Shown piece after piece: positions 41,795 through 53,882 of a stretch of 64,000 nt of DNA; position 1 is the stretch's first letter; every line of letters begins with the position of its first letter. The translations under genes and the position numbers were made by a program. Under the pieces are notes generated by a model. That model was not told the DNA's origin. It saw only the letters and a list, made by a program, of their open reading frames with translations, and searched no databases. Source of the stretch: Candidatus Enterococcus stercoripullorum (GTDB lineage: Bacteria; Bacillota; Bacilli; Lactobacillales; Enterococcaceae); assembly GCA_019120335.1 (NCBI GenBank), contig DWVH01000015.1, positions 1 to 64,000 of the forward strand, in the 5' to 3' direction.

Positions 41795-42457
41795 TTAATA
41801 GCCCGTTCCTTTTTCACCAGCAATAATCGCCATGCTTGCACTTACACCAAGACGTGTTGCCCCAGCATCAAGCATACTTTGAGCTTCTTGCGCTGTATGA
41901 ATACCACCCGAAGCTTTCACACCCATATCTGGACCAACTGTTTGACGCATCAAAGCTACATCTTTTGCTTTAGCCCCACTTGTTGAAAAGCCTGTTGAAG
42001 TTTTTACGAAATCAGCCCCAGCTTTTTGAGCTAATTGACAAGCTTTGACGATTTCTTCATCAGTAAGTAATGCTGTTTCGATAATCACTTTAACTAAAGC
42101 TTTATCTTTGGCTGCATCCACGACTGCTTGAATATCGTTTAAGACAAGTTCTTCATTGCCATCGCGCAAAGCTCCAATATTAATAACCATATCCACTTCA
42201 TCTGCCCCATTATTGATGGCATCCGTTGTTTCATAGGCCTTCACCGCCGTCGTATTGGCACCTAAAGGGAAACCAATGACTGTGCAGACTTTTACATCAC
42301 TATCAGCTAGTTCTTTAGCTGCTAGGCTCACCCAAGTTGGGTTAATACATACAGAGCAAAAATGATTTTCTTTTGCTTCTTTAATAATGCGTAATACATC
42401 TTCTTTTTTTGTTTCTGCTTTTAAAATTGTATGATCGATATATTGATTAAATGACAT
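41795..42457 (-). CDS. deoC: Deoxyribose-phosphate aldolase
   Basis: Class I aldolase, 220 residues, splitting deoxyribose-5-P into acetaldehyde and glyceraldehyde-3-P. The Schiff-base lysine is in [10 protein letters not shown], and [13 protein letters not shown] carries the accessory residues. It lies 9 nt after pdp with AGGAG before its ATG. Confidence 0.97.
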   Translation of the reverse strand: MSFNQYIDHTILKAETKKEDVLRIIKEAKENHFCSVCINPTWVSLAAKELADSDVKVCTVIGFPLGANTTAVKAYETTDAINNGADEVDMVINIGALRDGNEELVLNDIQAVVDAAKDKALVKVIIETALLTDEEIVKACQLAQKAGADFVKTSTGFSTSGAKAKDVALMRQTVGPDMGVKASGGIHTAQEAQSMLDAGATRLGVSASMAIIAGEKGTGY

Positions 42458-42466
42458 AATAGACTC

Positions 42467-43774
42467 CTATTCTGTAATAATTCCATGGATTAACGGCGGT
42501 TCTAGACCTGATGAACCAATTTCAATGTTTTGATACAACAACGCCACCACATCTTGAATTTCTTCTGCTGGTTGATTCGCATAAATCGTTAGGACACTTT
42601 CACCTTCTTGAATGGCCTCACCGACTTTTTTACGTAATTTCAATCCAACCGCAAAGTCGATTGTATCTTCTTTCGTTTTGCGACCAGCGCCTAACATCAT
42701 AGCTGCAATTCCTAACTCATTAGCGACTAATTTCGTAATCACGCCACTTTGTTTAGCTGGTAGTTCAATTTCATATTTAGCCGTTAATAGTTTTTCTGGG
42801 TAATCAATGACACTCACATCGCCACCTTGATTGGCAACCATTTCTTTAAACTTAGCAAAAGCCTTACCTGAATGTAGCGCTTCTTCCAACATTTCCCGTG
42901 CTTGTTCCAAAGTATCAGCTTTTTTCGCTAATACAACCATTTGACTTCCTAAAACATAGCACATTTCTTCTAAGTCTTTCGGTCCTTTACCTTGGAGTGT
43001 CTCAATTGCTTCGACTACTTCTAAGCTATTACCGATTGCTTCTCCCAGAGGTTGTGACATATCAGAAATCACCGCCATCGTTTGACGATTTGCTAGTTTC
43101 CCGATTTGAACCATGGTAGAAGCTAGGCGTTTGGCATCTTCTATATTTTTCATAAAAGCGCCGTCTCCAGTCGTGACATCTAAAACAATCGCATCGGCTC
43201 CAGCAGCAATCTTCTTACTCATAATTGAGCTTGCAATCAACGGAATAGAATCAACTGTGGCTGTCACATCGCGTAAAGCATATAACTTCTTATCAGCCGG
43301 GGCTAAATTCCCAGACTGACCGATAACTGCTACTTTACTCTCATTGACTAGTTCCACAAACTTTTCTTCACTTAATTCGATTTGAAAACCTGGAATGGCT
43401 TCTAATTTATCAAGCGTGCCTCCGGTATAGCCTAAACCACGGCCAGACATTTTAGCCACCGGCACACCAACACTGGCTACTAAAGGCGCCAACACTAAAG
43501 TTGTGGTATCACCCACACCTCCTGTAGAATGTTTGTCTACTTTAATGCCGTCAATATTCTCTAAGTTTACGACATCACCAGAATTTGCCATTGCTAAGGT
43601 TAAATCCGTAATCTCTTGGTCCGTCATATCCTGATAGTAAATCGCCATCGTCAATGCACTCATCTGATAATCGGGAATTTCACCGTTAGTATAACCAGTG
43701 ACAATCCACTCTATCTCTTCTTTTGATAAAGAGTGTCCATCGCGCTTTTTGGCAATTAAATCAACCATTCGCAT
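42467..43774 (-). CDS. pdp: Pyrimidine-nucleoside phosphorylase
   Basis: Phosphorolyses uridine, deoxyuridine and thymidine; 435 residues. Contains the phosphate-binding [40 protein letters not shown] and [20 protein letters not shown]. The start [10 protein letters not shown] matches homologues and has GGAAGGGCGGA upstream; the longer in-frame N-terminal extension is non-coding leader. First enzyme gene after the LacI-type regulator. Confidence 0.95.
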   Translation of the reverse strand: MRMVDLIAKKRDGHSLSKEEIEWIVTGYTNGEIPDYQMSALTMAIYYQDMTDQEITDLTLAMANSGDVVNLENIDGIKVDKHSTGGVGDTTTLVLAPLVASVGVPVAKMSGRGLGYTGGTLDKLEAIPGFQIELSEEKFVELVNESKVAVIGQSGNLAPADKKLYALRDVTATVDSIPLIASSIMSKKIAAGADAIVLDVTTGDGAFMKNIEDAKRLASTMVQIGKLANRQTMAVISDMSQPLGEAIGNSLEVVEAIETLQGKGPKDLEEMCYVLGSQMVVLAKKADTLEQAREMLEEALHSGKAFAKFKEMVANQGGDVSVIDYPEKLLTAKYEIELPAKQSGVITKLVANELGIAAMMLGAGRKTKEDTIDFAVGLKLRKKVGEAIQEGESVLTIYANQPAEEIQDVVALLYQNIEIGSSGLEPPLIHGIITE

Positions 43775-43902
43775 AAATTTTCCGCCCTTCCACAATACTT
43801 TATTATACAACAAAAAGAACAAGGCTTCATCCGCCTGAGTAAAACAGTTTACGTATTTTAACAAAAACATGAAAGCCTTTGCAAACTCAATATATCTCAC
43901 TT

Positions 43903-44922
43903 TTATTCTTTTGTCAACGGACGCACACTCTCACGAATTATTAATTTAGTATTAAAAACTTTATTAGGAATTTCACGCTCAGGATACTCAATGGCATCGA
44001 CTAAAAATTTCGCAGCAGTATATCCAATTTCAAAAATAGGTTGGGCGATTGTTGTTAACGGCGGTACCATCGATTCAGTCAGGCTCATACCATCAAATCC
44101 AACCACGGAAATATCTTCTGGAACTTTCTTGCCCAACTCGTACAAAGCTTGGTAACAGCCCATCGCCATTGTATCATTCGCACAAAAGATTGCAGTTAAT
44201 TCATTATCTTGAGCCATCAATTGTTTTGTTGCTAAATAGCCCCCACGAACCGTTAATTCCCCAGCAACTGTGCGATTTTTATGAAACGGAATATTCAAAT
44301 CTTTCAAAGCATCCTTATAACCATTCAAACGTTCTTCTAATTGATAATACCCTGTTTGTTCTTGTAACATCCCAATTTTTTGATGACCTTGTTGTGATAA
44401 ATATACAATCGTCTGATAACAAGCCTCATATTCTTTAATAATTATACGACCATGATCACGTCGATTAATCCCTCTATCAATCAAAATCAGCGGCATTTGA
44501 TCACGATAACGATTATTTTTTCGAAGTTCTTCAGGAATTAAATTTGGCGTTGCTAATAACACACCATCTACTGAACGATGCGCCAACTCCTCCAAAAATT
44601 TAATTTCTTTGTCCGGATCTTGCTGACTATGACACAATACCAACATATATCCTAAAGGGTCTAAATAACTTTCTGCCCCCTCAACAATCTTTGTAAAAAA
44701 AAGGTCAGTCACTTCAGGCACAATCATTCCTATTGTTTTCGAATGTCGATTGATTAAATTCGAAGCAAAAAAATCAGGTTTGTATTGATATTCATTGACA
44801 ATATCTAACACACGTTTTCGAGTTTCCTCACTAAAACGACTACCTTTATTATTTAATATTTGCGAAACAGTTGTAATAGATACACCAGCCATTTCTGCAA
44901 TTTGTCGAATGGTTAGTTTCAT
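43903..44922 (-). CDS. LacI-family transcriptional regulator of the nucleoside cluster
   Basis: A 339-residue repressor with an N-terminal HTH ([20 protein letters not shown]) and the LacI hinge, then a periplasmic-binding-like effector domain from about residue 60. By position it probably controls pdp-deoC-cdd-bmpA-nupOPQ; a nucleoside or ribose derivative as effector is inferred, not seen. The ATG at 44922 follows a G-rich ribosome-binding site. It is transcribed in the same direction as its likely target operon. Confidence 0.85.
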   Translation of the reverse strand: MKLTIRQIAEMAGVSITTVSQILNNKGSRFSEETRKRVLDIVNEYQYKPDFFASNLINRHSKTIGMIVPEVTDLFFTKIVEGAESYLDPLGYMLVLCHSQQDPDKEIKFLEELAHRSVDGVLLATPNLIPEELRKNNRYRDQMPLILIDRGINRRDHGRIIIKEYEACYQTIVYLSQQGHQKIGMLQEQTGYYQLEERLNGYKDALKDLNIPFHKNRTVAGELTVRGGYLATKQLMAQDNELTAIFCANDTMAMGCYQALYELGKKVPEDISVVGFDGMSLTESMVPPLTTIAQPIFEIGYTAAKFLVDAIEYPEREIPNKVFNTKLIIRESVRPLTKE

Positions 44923-45046
44923 TTCCCATCCCCCCATCAATAAAAATTGTAGCAAAAAGAACAAAAATTGCCCACAAATCTTTTATAGTATTTTTAACTA
45001 AAATGAGAAATATTCGGATTTTCTCTGAGAATGTTCGTATTTTTAT

Positions 45047-45104
45047 GAGAAAACGTTCTATTTGCTCACTATTTTTTTAAACGTTTACAATTATAAACGC
45101 TAAC
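45047..45104 (-). promoter_or_regulatory. Three LacI/CcpA-type operators upstream of the regulator gene
   Basis: Three CG-centred half-palindromes lie close together: GAAAACGTTCT (centre 45054/45055), the perfect palindrome TAAACGTTTA (45078-45087) and TAAACGCTAA (45095-45104). The last two flank a minus-strand TATAAT (45090-45095). They fit binding by a LacI-family protein, either the adjacent regulator or CcpA. Confidence 0.55.
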
Positions 45105-45149
45105 AATGACGCATTTATCTCCTATTGTCAGCTTGTAAAAACATTTTTC

Positions 45150-45746
45150 CTATTTTACGCTTTGAATAATATAATACCCCTTATCCTTCTTTAAGATTTC
45201 CGCATTACCGAAGACTTCTTGCATTTTCTTTTGTGCACTCGGCGCTCCTTGCTTTTTCTGAATGACGACGGTCAAAGTTCCTCCGGGCAATAACAAATTA
45301 TAACTATCCGCTAAAATTGTATGTACCACTTTTTTTCCTGCGCGAATAGGTGGATTACTAATAATTGCTGCGTACTGTTTGTGATGGATATTTTCATAGA
45401 TATTGGATAAATGAATATCTACATTCTTCATTTGGTTTTGATCCGCATTTTTTTGTGCTAATGCCAAAGCTCGTTCATTGACATCTACCATTTCGACTTC
45501 TCGTTGCCAGGAATAAGCTAAAGATAAGCCAATTGGACCATAACCGCAACCCACGTCTAATAGCGGTCCTGCGGGTAAATTTTCAGCACTAAATGTATCG
45601 ATTAACACCCGTGAACCGTAGTCAATCGTAGCTTTTGAAAACACACCACTATCTGTCGTAAATTTAAATTGCTTTCCTTTTAATGTAAAAGTGAAATTTT
45701 GAAATTCATGTTCTAAATTTGTATTATTACTATAATAATGATTCAT
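45150..45746 (-). CDS. Class I SAM-dependent methyltransferase, RsmC/YbxB-like
   Basis: A 198-residue methyltransferase. The SAM-binding motif LLDVGCGYGPIGLSLAY is near residue 62, and the N6/N2-type catalytic motif is SNPPIRAGKK near residue 130. This matches the short RsmC-like family (16S rRNA guanine N2 methylation), which lacks the first domain of E. coli RsmC. The exact target is not shown by sequence. Confidence 0.85.
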   Translation of the reverse strand: MNHYYSNNTNLEHEFQNFTFTLKGKQFKFTTDSGVFSKATIDYGSRVLIDTFSAENLPAGPLLDVGCGYGPIGLSLAYSWQREVEMVDVNERALALAQKNADQNQMKNVDIHLSNIYENIHHKQYAAIISNPPIRAGKKVVHTILADSYNLLLPGGTLTVVIQKKQGAPSAQKKMQEVFGNAEILKKDKGYYIIQSVK

Positions 45747-45777
45747 TCATCTATTCCTTATCTCTATTATTTATTCA

Positions 45778-45956
45778 TGAAGCCGCGCATTCATGTCTGA
45801 CCAATCTGCTTCACAACCTTTTTGACGGTGTTCGAAGGGTAGCTACATCGCATCTAAGCCGGACTGTCTAGGAAAATCTTAAAATGTGATGGATTTTCCT
45901 GTCATTCCGGGCAAACTTAGCTGCTTGTAGCTGACCAACCCTTCTCACAACCTTTT
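45778..45956. repeat. Modular intergenic hairpin repeat
   Basis: In the 367-nt divergent gap between the methyltransferase and coaA there are two stem-loop modules with a 134-nt period. Module A (45778-45813) has stem TGAAGC/GCTTCA. Module B (45834-45944) is a long imperfect hairpin with outer arms GAAGGGT/ACCCTTC and a perfect inner stem AGGAAAATC/GATTTTCCT. Both end with CTGACCAA, a short spacer and TCACAACCTTTT. This resembles the long hairpin repeats reported between genes in Enterococcus faecalis (EFAR). The rest of the gap shows only A/T-rich sequence. Confidence 0.65.
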
Positions 45957-46113
45957 CCTCTTTTATCATACTAGACTTTTGTGTAAAATACAAAATTTTC
46001 TGAAGACTATGTGAAGTTATTTCCTTTCGTATGTTATAAGTAATTTTCATATCATCTTGGCTGCTTTTATGGTAAACTGAAGGCTGTAATCTTATTTGAA
46101 TCGAGGGTGTTCA

Positions 46114-47037
46114 ATGGAAAATTTATCCAACTATTATCAAGTTCCTCGTGAACAATGGCAAGGATTTTATACCAATGGCAAAATGTCCTTGACCCAAAGC
46201 GAATTAGATAATATCAAAAGTTTAAACGATCGAATTTCAATGCAGGATGTAGAAGACGTCTATATTCCACTTTGTCATTTAATTCAATTATATATGCAAG
46301 CTGCTGAGTCCATTGCATTAACCAAGGGCTTATTTTTACACCGCTATGTGAAAACGCCACCTTTTATTATTGGGATTGCCGGAAGTGTGGCTGTCGGTAA
46401 AAGCACCACCGCAAGATTACTTCAGCATTTATTGAGCAAACTATTCCCTAGAAAAAGTGTCCAATTGATTACGACTGACGGTTTCTTACATCCAAATAAA
46501 GTCTTAATCGAAAAAGGGATTCTCAATCGTAAAGGATTTCCTGAAAGCTATGATATGGTCCGTTTACTCGACTTTTTAAATCGCGTAAAATCCGGTGAGA
46601 AAAACATCAAAATTCCAACCTATTCCCATGAAGTTTACGATGTATTGGAAAATGAATATCAAACCATTCACCAACCAGATATCCTAATTGTTGAAGGAAT
46701 TAACACATTGCAATTGCCGGCGAATCAACAAATTTATGTGAGCGATTTCTTTGATTTCTCCATTTATGTAGATGCGCATCCAAAATTAATCGAAAAATGG
46801 TACCTTGAACGTTTTGAGTCGTTACTTGATTCTGCCTTCCAAAAACCAAATAACTATTATTATAAGTTTGCCATCAGTGATCGTAAGGAAGCTTTGGATA
46901 CTGCCCACCATATTTGGGAAACGGTCAATTTAAAGAATCTCAAGGAATATATTTTACCAACCAAAAATCGCGCGGATATCATTTTGCACAAAACCGATAA
47001 TCACGAAATTGACCAACTCTACTTGAAGAAATACTAG
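46114..47037 (+). CDS. coaA: Pantothenate kinase, type I
   Basis: First enzyme of coenzyme A synthesis; 307 residues. P-loop GIAGSVAVGKSTTARLLQ near residue 90, TTDGFLHPN and FPESYDMVRLLDFL are typical of the prokaryotic type I kinase. The ATG at 46114 has GAGGGTG 5 nt upstream; six upstream in-frame codons are not conserved. Confidence 0.96.
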   Translation: MENLSNYYQVPREQWQGFYTNGKMSLTQSELDNIKSLNDRISMQDVEDVYIPLCHLIQLYMQAAESIALTKGLFLHRYVKTPPFIIGIAGSVAVGKSTTARLLQHLLSKLFPRKSVQLITTDGFLHPNKVLIEKGILNRKGFPESYDMVRLLDFLNRVKSGEKNIKIPTYSHEVYDVLENEYQTIHQPDILIVEGINTLQLPANQQIYVSDFFDFSIYVDAHPKLIEKWYLERFESLLDSAFQKPNNYYYKFAISDRKEALDTAHHIWETVNLKNLKEYILPTKNRADIILHKTDNHEIDQLYLKKY

Positions 47038-47104
47038 CAGACCGACATTTCTTACTATTTGAAGTAAATTTTTGATGAGAATTCTAGGAAATTTTCAGAA
47101 ATAC

Positions 47105-47133
47105 TTGTAAAATCTAGTCAAAGCGATTAATAT
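47105..47133 (+). promoter_or_regulatory. guaA promoter
   Basis: TTGTAA (47105-47110), a 17-nt spacer and TAATAT (47128-47133), 64 nt before the guaA start. No purine riboswitch fold is evident in the 160-nt upstream region. Confidence 0.5.
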
Positions 47134-47197
47134 TAGTACTTAATAGAAAGCTTTTGAACAAAAAGGCCGGATATTAAATCAATAGAATAAGGGGTAT

Positions 47198-48769
47198 ATG
47201 ATTTTGAAGAATGTTGACAATTTGCCAAACGTTGAAAAAATTATTGTACTAGACTATGGTAGCCAGTACAATCAATTAATTACACGTCGTATTCGTGAAT
47301 TTGGCGTCTTTTCTGAATTGCTAAGTCACAAAATCACTGCTGAAGAAGTCAAAGCCATCAATCCTAAAGGTATTATTCTTTCAGGTGGTCCAAATAGTGT
47401 GTATGATGACTCTGCTTTTGGAATTGATGAAGAAATTTTCAACTTAGGAATTCCAGTCTTAGGGATTTGCTACGGGATGCAACTAATCACACATAAATTA
47501 GGTGGTAAAGTTGAGTCTGCTGTAAACAAAGAGTACGGAAAAGCTGAATTAGAAGTCACTACAAAAGAAGCACAACTATTTGCTAGCACACCAGAAAAAC
47601 AAGTTGTCTGGATGAGTCATGGAGATTTAGTGACCCAAGCACCTGAGGGATTTGAAGTCGTCGCTACAAGTAAAGACTGTCCAATTGCTTCTATCCAAAA
47701 TGCACAACGTAAAATGTATGGGGTACAATTCCACCCAGAAGTTCGTCACTCAGAATACGGTAATGATTTACTAAAACACTTTGCTTTAGAAATCTGTGGA
47801 TGTAAAGGCGATTGGAGCATGGAAAACTTCATTGATATGCAAATTGCCAATATTAGAAAACAAGTCGGCGATAAAAAAGTCTTACTAGGTTTATCTGGTG
47901 GTGTGGACTCAAGTGTCGTTGGGGTGTTACTACAAAAAGCAATTGGCGATCAGTTAACCTGTATCTTTGTTGATCATGGCCTATTACGTAAAAACGAAGC
48001 GGACCAAGTCATGAAAAGTCTTGGTGGCAAATTTGGCTTGAACATCATTAAAGTAGATGCCAAAGACCGCTTCTTAGATAAATTAGCTGGCGTGAGTGAT
48101 CCTGAGCAAAAACGTAAAATTATCGGGAATGAATTTGTTTATGTGTTTGATGATGAAGCCGCAAAACTTGCTGGTGAACAAGGAATTTCTTTCTTAGCAC
48201 AAGGCACACTTTATACCGACGTCATCGAATCAGGAACCGAAACTGCCCAAACAATCAAGTCACACCACAATGTAGGTGGACTACCTGAAGATATGCAATT
48301 TGAATTAATCGAACCATTAAACACTTTGTTCAAAGATGAAGTGCGCGCATTAGGTACACAGCTTGGTATGCCAGATAGTATCGTTTGGCGTCAACCATTC
48401 CCAGGCCCAGGTCTAGGCATCCGTGTCCTTGGCGAAATCACAGAAGAAAAGTTAGAAATCGTCCGCGAATCTGATGCTATCTTACGTGAAGAAATTGCTG
48501 CAGCTGGTCTTGACCGTGATATTTGGCAATACTTCACTGTTCTACCAGGCATCCGTTCAGTGGGTGTTATGGGTGATGGCCGTACTTACGATTACACAGT
48601 GGGTATCCGTGCCGTGACTTCAATTGATGGCATGACTGCTGACTTTGCCCGTATTCCATGGGATGTATTACAAAAAATCTCTGTACGAATCGTTAATGAA
48701 GTCGCTCATGTCAACCGCATCGTGTATGATATCACTTCTAAACCACCTGCAACTGTTGAGTGGGAATAA
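47198..48769 (+). CDS. guaA: GMP synthase (glutamine-hydrolysing)
   Basis: Converts XMP to GMP; 523 residues. The class-I amidotransferase domain has catalytic cysteine in [11 protein letters not shown] and histidine/glutamate in [14 protein letters not shown]. The ATP pyrophosphatase domain has [16 protein letters not shown] near residue 230. The C-terminal dimerisation domain ends [11 protein letters not shown]. An AAGGGG site lies close (3 nt) before the ATG, so a TTG two codons in is a possible alternative start. Confidence 0.97.
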   Translation: MILKNVDNLPNVEKIIVLDYGSQYNQLITRRIREFGVFSELLSHKITAEEVKAINPKGIILSGGPNSVYDDSAFGIDEEIFNLGIPVLGICYGMQLITHKLGGKVESAVNKEYGKAELEVTTKEAQLFASTPEKQVVWMSHGDLVTQAPEGFEVVATSKDCPIASIQNAQRKMYGVQFHPEVRHSEYGNDLLKHFALEICGCKGDWSMENFIDMQIANIRKQVGDKKVLLGLSGGVDSSVVGVLLQKAIGDQLTCIFVDHGLLRKNEADQVMKSLGGKFGLNIIKVDAKDRFLDKLAGVSDPEQKRKIIGNEFVYVFDDEAAKLAGEQGISFLAQGTLYTDVIESGTETAQTIKSHHNVGGLPEDMQFELIEPLNTLFKDEVRALGTQLGMPDSIVWRQPFPGPGLGIRVLGEITEEKLEIVRESDAILREEIAAAGLDRDIWQYFTVLPGIRSVGVMGDGRTYDYTVGIRAVTSIDGMTADFARIPWDVLQKISVRIVNEVAHVNRIVYDITSKPPATVEWE

Positions 48770-48775
48770 GAGAAA

Positions 48776-48820
48776 AGAGCTTAGAATCCTTTATTTATAA
48801 GGGGTCTAGGCTCTTTTTTT
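48776..48820 (+). terminator. Terminator after guaA
   Basis: Arms AGAGCTTAGA and TCTAGGCTCT pair, followed by eight T residues, seven bases after the guaA stop. Confidence 0.85.
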
Positions 48821-48935
48821 ATATTATGCAATCATTTTGCAACCAATAATCTTTTAATTTTGAACTAACTTAATTTCTTATACTGCCATTTACAATATTT
48901 TTATCATTTGGTCATATCATCTATTAAATTAGTTA

Positions 48936-49140
48936 TCAATCATCCCATATATTTCCCAAACAATTTGGACACTGATAATGAATATCTGTTTTTATTATAT
49001 AATTTTTCACTTGAAATAATTTAATAATTTTTTCCAAAACTTTCTTATCTGAAAGACAGCACTTATCTATATAGATAATACTTTGATTGTTTCGTTCATC
49101 AAAAATAACTCTTCCTCGGGGTACATTGATATAATCATCT
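48936..49140 (-). pseudogene. C-terminal fragment of a small gene cut by the IS
   Basis: About 67 codons of open frame read out of the IS left end and stop at 48936. The protein begins DDYINVPRGRVIFDERNN and ends with a CPNC pair and GNIWDD. An apparent GTG start would lie inside the IS inverted repeat, so the native 5' part is missing. It is a soluble, charged protein with one CxxC pair; the family is unknown to me. A fragment that looks like its missing N-terminus is at 59172-59282, on the far side of the lac operon. Confidence 0.6.
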
Positions 49141-50580
49141 GTCAGCACTTTACAAAAAATAGTTTTCTATCCGTTTTTTTAAGGGCATGCGAAATAAGTC
49201 CCTGATATTTGGGCGTTTATTTTTGGCGTTTTGGGACTCTGCCCCCAGAGTATGGAAAATTTGTTCTTCAAGAATGACGCGGCTTAAGGAATTTTTGCGT
49301 GCACTTGTCCCTTGTGGCATCAATGCAGAAAAGCGGCTATCTATCAATGGTAATATTTTAATTAATCCATAGGTGAAATTGATCAAAAAATTCATTCTTT
49401 CAATTTCTTCATAGGAGCGAACTTGATAGCTTCCAAAAGACCAAAATGTTTTGATTTCATAAAAGTAAGTCTCAATCTTCCAACGCTGTTCATAGTATTC
49501 TAAAATGCACCACAGTCCTTGAGTTTCAGGTTTAATGGCTGGTAATTTTTCAGGATCTATCGTGGAAATGAATAATCTTCCACCCTCTTGGTCAGATTTC
49601 TTTGTTCGAACGACATAAACCGGCATAGAAAATAGATGGGTTAGGCAATACGTCATGCCAACCTCATAAGTGCCATCACTATCTGAAAAAGCTATATCTG
49701 TACAACTGAATTTCTTTCCGTACTTACGTGGACGCCCGCGTTTACCAGTCTTTTCTGGCAACTCAAATAGCGCGGTATCTTTTCGAATATTAGCGATAAA
49801 ATCAACGTTCTGATGAAGTTTGACAAAATCTAAAAGCTCTTTTTTTGGATACCAGCTATCACATTCTACAATGATGTGTTGGCTTGGTTTAAATGCCATT
49901 AGTGCAGCGGTAGCCATCTCTTCAGCCAATTTTAACTTAGATTTACCACCAGGAATGTACATTCGCATGGAAAAAGGGAACATGATGTATTCCACTTGTT
50001 TTCCACTCTGAATGGGAAAAGCAATCCCTAAAGTGACAAAATCGTGTGTATTCACATAAGCTTTCCCTGTATGTAAGGCGTGGTCGTGAAGCACTTTAAC
50101 ATGTGCAAATTTTTTGCCATACTTAGGCTGAAGCGTATCATCGATTAGGAATAGTACAGGATATTGACTGGAAAGCTCTTGAAAGCGATCTATTTCTAAT
50201 AGAGATTGAAGGACTTTTAATTCAAGAATACCGAGCTTTTCTCCAATGACTGACAGTATATGATAGTAAGTATTCAAGGATTTTCCGTAGTACAGTCGCA
50301 AAAACCAATTGTAAAAGGAGCGAACAGAAGCAATACCAGTTATACAAATCGTAGCTAATACCAAACCAGAGAAGTTCATTAATGTAGGCGTGGATAGAGT
50401 ACCTGTAAAAATTTTAAAAATAATCGATGTAATGGAAATTAGCTTTGTAGTCTGATATGATTGAGTCATGTGGAAATACCTTCTTTCTATTGATTTTACT
50501 GCAATTTAATCTCACTAGAAGAAGCGTGGTATTTCCGCTTTTTTTTGTTAAAATTTAAGAAAAAGTTGTAAAGTGCTGAC
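49141..50580 (-). mobile_element. IS4-superfamily insertion sequence
   Basis: Bounded by a perfect 15-bp terminal inverted repeat: GTCAGCACTTTACAA (49141-49155) and its complement (50566-50580). The length is 1440 bp with one transposase gene filling most of it. No clear target duplication flanks it: left ...ATCT, right TATCTT..., where the 4-mer ATCT is offset by one base. It forms one edge of the lac block. Confidence 0.85.
49150..50469 (-). CDS. IS4-superfamily DDE transposase
   Basis: A 439-residue, apparently intact transposase. The first catalytic Asp is in LIDDTLQPKYGKK, the second in IIVECDSWYP, and the Glu is in YEQRWKIETYFYEIK. The last matches the IS4 Y-x2-R-x3-E-x6-K signature exactly. 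A basic RGRPRKYGKK stretch lies between the second Asp and the Glu. AGAAGG lies upstream of the ATG. No frameshift is present, so the element may still be mobile. Confidence 0.92.
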   Translation of the reverse strand: MTQSYQTTKLISITSIIFKIFTGTLSTPTLMNFSGLVLATICITGIASVRSFYNWFLRLYYGKSLNTYYHILSVIGEKLGILELKVLQSLLEIDRFQELSSQYPVLFLIDDTLQPKYGKKFAHVKVLHDHALHTGKAYVNTHDFVTLGIAFPIQSGKQVEYIMFPFSMRMYIPGGKSKLKLAEEMATAALMAFKPSQHIIVECDSWYPKKELLDFVKLHQNVDFIANIRKDTALFELPEKTGKRGRPRKYGKKFSCTDIAFSDSDGTYEVGMTYCLTHLFSMPVYVVRTKKSDQEGGRLFISTIDPEKLPAIKPETQGLWCILEYYEQRWKIETYFYEIKTFWSFGSYQVRSYEEIERMNFLINFTYGLIKILPLIDSRFSALMPQGTSARKNSLSRVILEEQIFHTLGAESQNAKNKRPNIRDLFRMPLKKRIENYFL

Positions 50581-50604
50581 TATCTTAAATTAAAGGAGGG
50601 AAAA

Positions 50605-50632
50605 AGACCGCTAAGCTATCCAACGCTTACGT
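50605..50632 (-). terminator. Possible second terminator downstream of lacG
   Basis: On the minus strand CGTAAGC pairs with GCTTAGCG (one bulged G), followed by GTCTTTTT. It lies in the 143-nt gap between lacG and the IS. The rest of the gap holds only the first lacG terminator. Confidence 0.45.
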
Positions 50633-50683
50633 TAAGTTCTCATTTTTTAATTCGAGCATAAAAACTGCCTCTCTTATATGAAA

Positions 50684-50716
50684 ACAAGGATGCTAACATG
50701 AGCTAGGCATCCTTGT
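50684..50716 (-). terminator. Terminator after lacG
   Basis: ACAAGGATGC (50684-50693) and GCATCCTTGT (50707-50716) form a perfect 10-bp stem with T residues following on the minus strand, just after the lacG stop. Confidence 0.8.
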
Positions 50717-50723
50717 ATTATTT

Positions 50724-52202
<1,479 letters not shown>

Positions 52203-53882
52203 TTAAAACTGTTGTTTGACAAAGTCAAGTGCACCTTGACCATCACGAGTGAGTTTAATGTATTGAGCCCCTTCAGTTTTGGCAAGTTTAATGCCCAATG
52301 CATCGGTTTCTTGTTTTATATCATCATAGTTCGATGCTACTTGAGGTGCAAGTATGACTAATTGATACTCTGGCAAAATCTCACGGTGAGCACCATAACT
52401 TCCTGCTGTCGCTGTGACTGGAACACCATATTCTTTTGCAGCCTTAGTTAGTGCGTTGGCAAGCAATCCACTTGTACCGCCTCCTGCACAAAGTACCAGT
52501 ACGTTTGTTTGTTCAGAAATTTCGGTATCAACTGAGGCTTTTTCAAGAATAGCATCTGCTTTAGCAGTATTGAAGTTAGCTGCCACTTTCTCTTTCAAGC
52601 TATTTTCTACTTTACCTGATTGTTCCTCAGAAAGAATTTGCTCATCGTAAACTTTCAAGAATGGATAATAGATAAGTACATCGACAAATACCAACAAGAT
52701 AGCTAATACAAAGGCGAGTGGAGCAAAGTTTGTTCCCATGACAATCCCCAACGGACCCGGAGTTGTCCATGGTAAGTTGACGCTGAAACTGTTCATTTTT
52801 AACGTATCAACAAAGAATTTGAAAATCCATACGTTGGCAATTGGAGCTAAAATAAATGGAACAAAGAATACTGGGTTGAGTACGAGTGGTGCACCAAACA
52901 AGATTGGTTCGTTTACACCAAAGAAGGTTGGAACAACTGAAGCACGTCCAATTGCTTTATTTCGTTTAGACTTAGTCAACCACATAAACATGAATGGTAC
53001 AACTAAGGTAGCACCTGTACCACCCATTGTCACGATAAACATTTGAGTACCTGAAGTCAGGATTTTGTCAGCGTGTTGACCCGCCTGCAAAAGTTGGAAG
53101 TTGGTTTCAACATTTGCATAAGTAATGGCTGCAATTGCTGGCTCAACAATAGATGGACCATGAATCCCTACAAACCAGAACAAGGCATAGGCACCAAAGA
53201 TAATGGTAATACCAACATAACCATCTGCTGCTGTAAATAATGGCTCAAATAATTTTAGAATAGCCTCAGCAACGTTTGTTCCAAGGAATTGACGTGTCGC
53301 AAGATCAATTCCATACAAAACAAAGATAGACAATGCATATGGAATTACATCTTTAAATGCCTGGGATACGTTCGGTGGAACTTCGTCTGGCATACGAATG
53401 GTGACATTGTTTTTCACACAGACCTTATAGAGATTAACCGTAATGAAGGCTGCTAGAAAGGCTGTCAAAAGACCCTTAGTTCCCATGTAACCATTGGCAA
53501 AACCACCTTCAATACCGTCAGAAGCCAGTAATAGGAAACCTGAAATTGAGGCAATCATGGTTGAAATGAAGTTGATTTGATTGGTTTTTGGCAATTGACG
53601 GTTAAAAGCGTCTGTCAAAGATTTTGCGGTCGTTCCTGCAACTAGGACAGCTACAATCCCCATTGTGTAATCGTAAGGTTTCATGATGGCAGCAACTACT
53701 TCATCAGACCAAGTAAAACCAAAGATATTAGGTACGAAAGCTACCAATAGGAAGATACTTGAGAACAAAATAACTGGCATTGCTGCGATGAAACCATCAC
53801 GGATAGCCCTTAAATATGGATTTCTCGAAATCTTTTCAAAGAAAGGCTTCCCTTTCTCAATGAATTCAATCAATTTATTCAT
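52203..53882 (-). CDS. lacE: Lactose PTS permease EIICB
   Basis: Membrane permease (559 residues) that imports lactose and phosphorylates it. The N-terminal EIIC domain (to about 410) has multiple hydrophobic helices and the conserved [20 protein letters not shown] loop. The C-terminal EIIB domain carries the phospho-cysteine in [12 protein letters not shown] near residue 465. Its ATG overlaps the lacF stop (TAATG), so the two are coupled. Confidence 0.96.
   Translation of the reverse strand: MNKLIEFIEKGKPFFEKISRNPYLRAIRDGFIAAMPVILFSSIFLLVAFVPNIFGFTWSDEVVAAIMKPYDYTMGIVAVLVAGTTAKSLTDAFNRQLPKTNQINFISTMIASISGFLLLASDGIEGGFANGYMGTKGLLTAFLAAFITVNLYKVCVKNNVTIRMPDEVPPNVSQAFKDVIPYALSIFVLYGIDLATRQFLGTNVAEAILKLFEPLFTAADGYVGITIIFGAYALFWFVGIHGPSIVEPAIAAITYANVETNFQLLQAGQHADKILTSGTQMFIVTMGGTGATLVVPFMFMWLTKSKRNKAIGRASVVPTFFGVNEPILFGAPLVLNPVFFVPFILAPIANVWIFKFFVDTLKMNSFSVNLPWTTPGPLGIVMGTNFAPLAFVLAILLVFVDVLIYYPFLKVYDEQILSEEQSGKVENSLKEKVAANFNTAKADAILEKASVDTEISEQTNVLVLCAGGGTSGLLANALTKAAKEYGVPVTATAGSYGAHREILPEYQLVILAPQVASNYDDIKQETDALGIKLAKTEGAQYIKLTRDGQGALDFVKQQF

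Noticed and set aside
47040-47197. Purine riboswitch before guaA
   Set aside because: No conserved purine-aptamer core or terminator/antiterminator pair could be found; only a plain promoter is visible.
49137-50585. ATCT as a 4-bp target duplication of the IS
   Set aside because: The right copy is offset by one base from the inverted-repeat end, so a true duplication is not supported.
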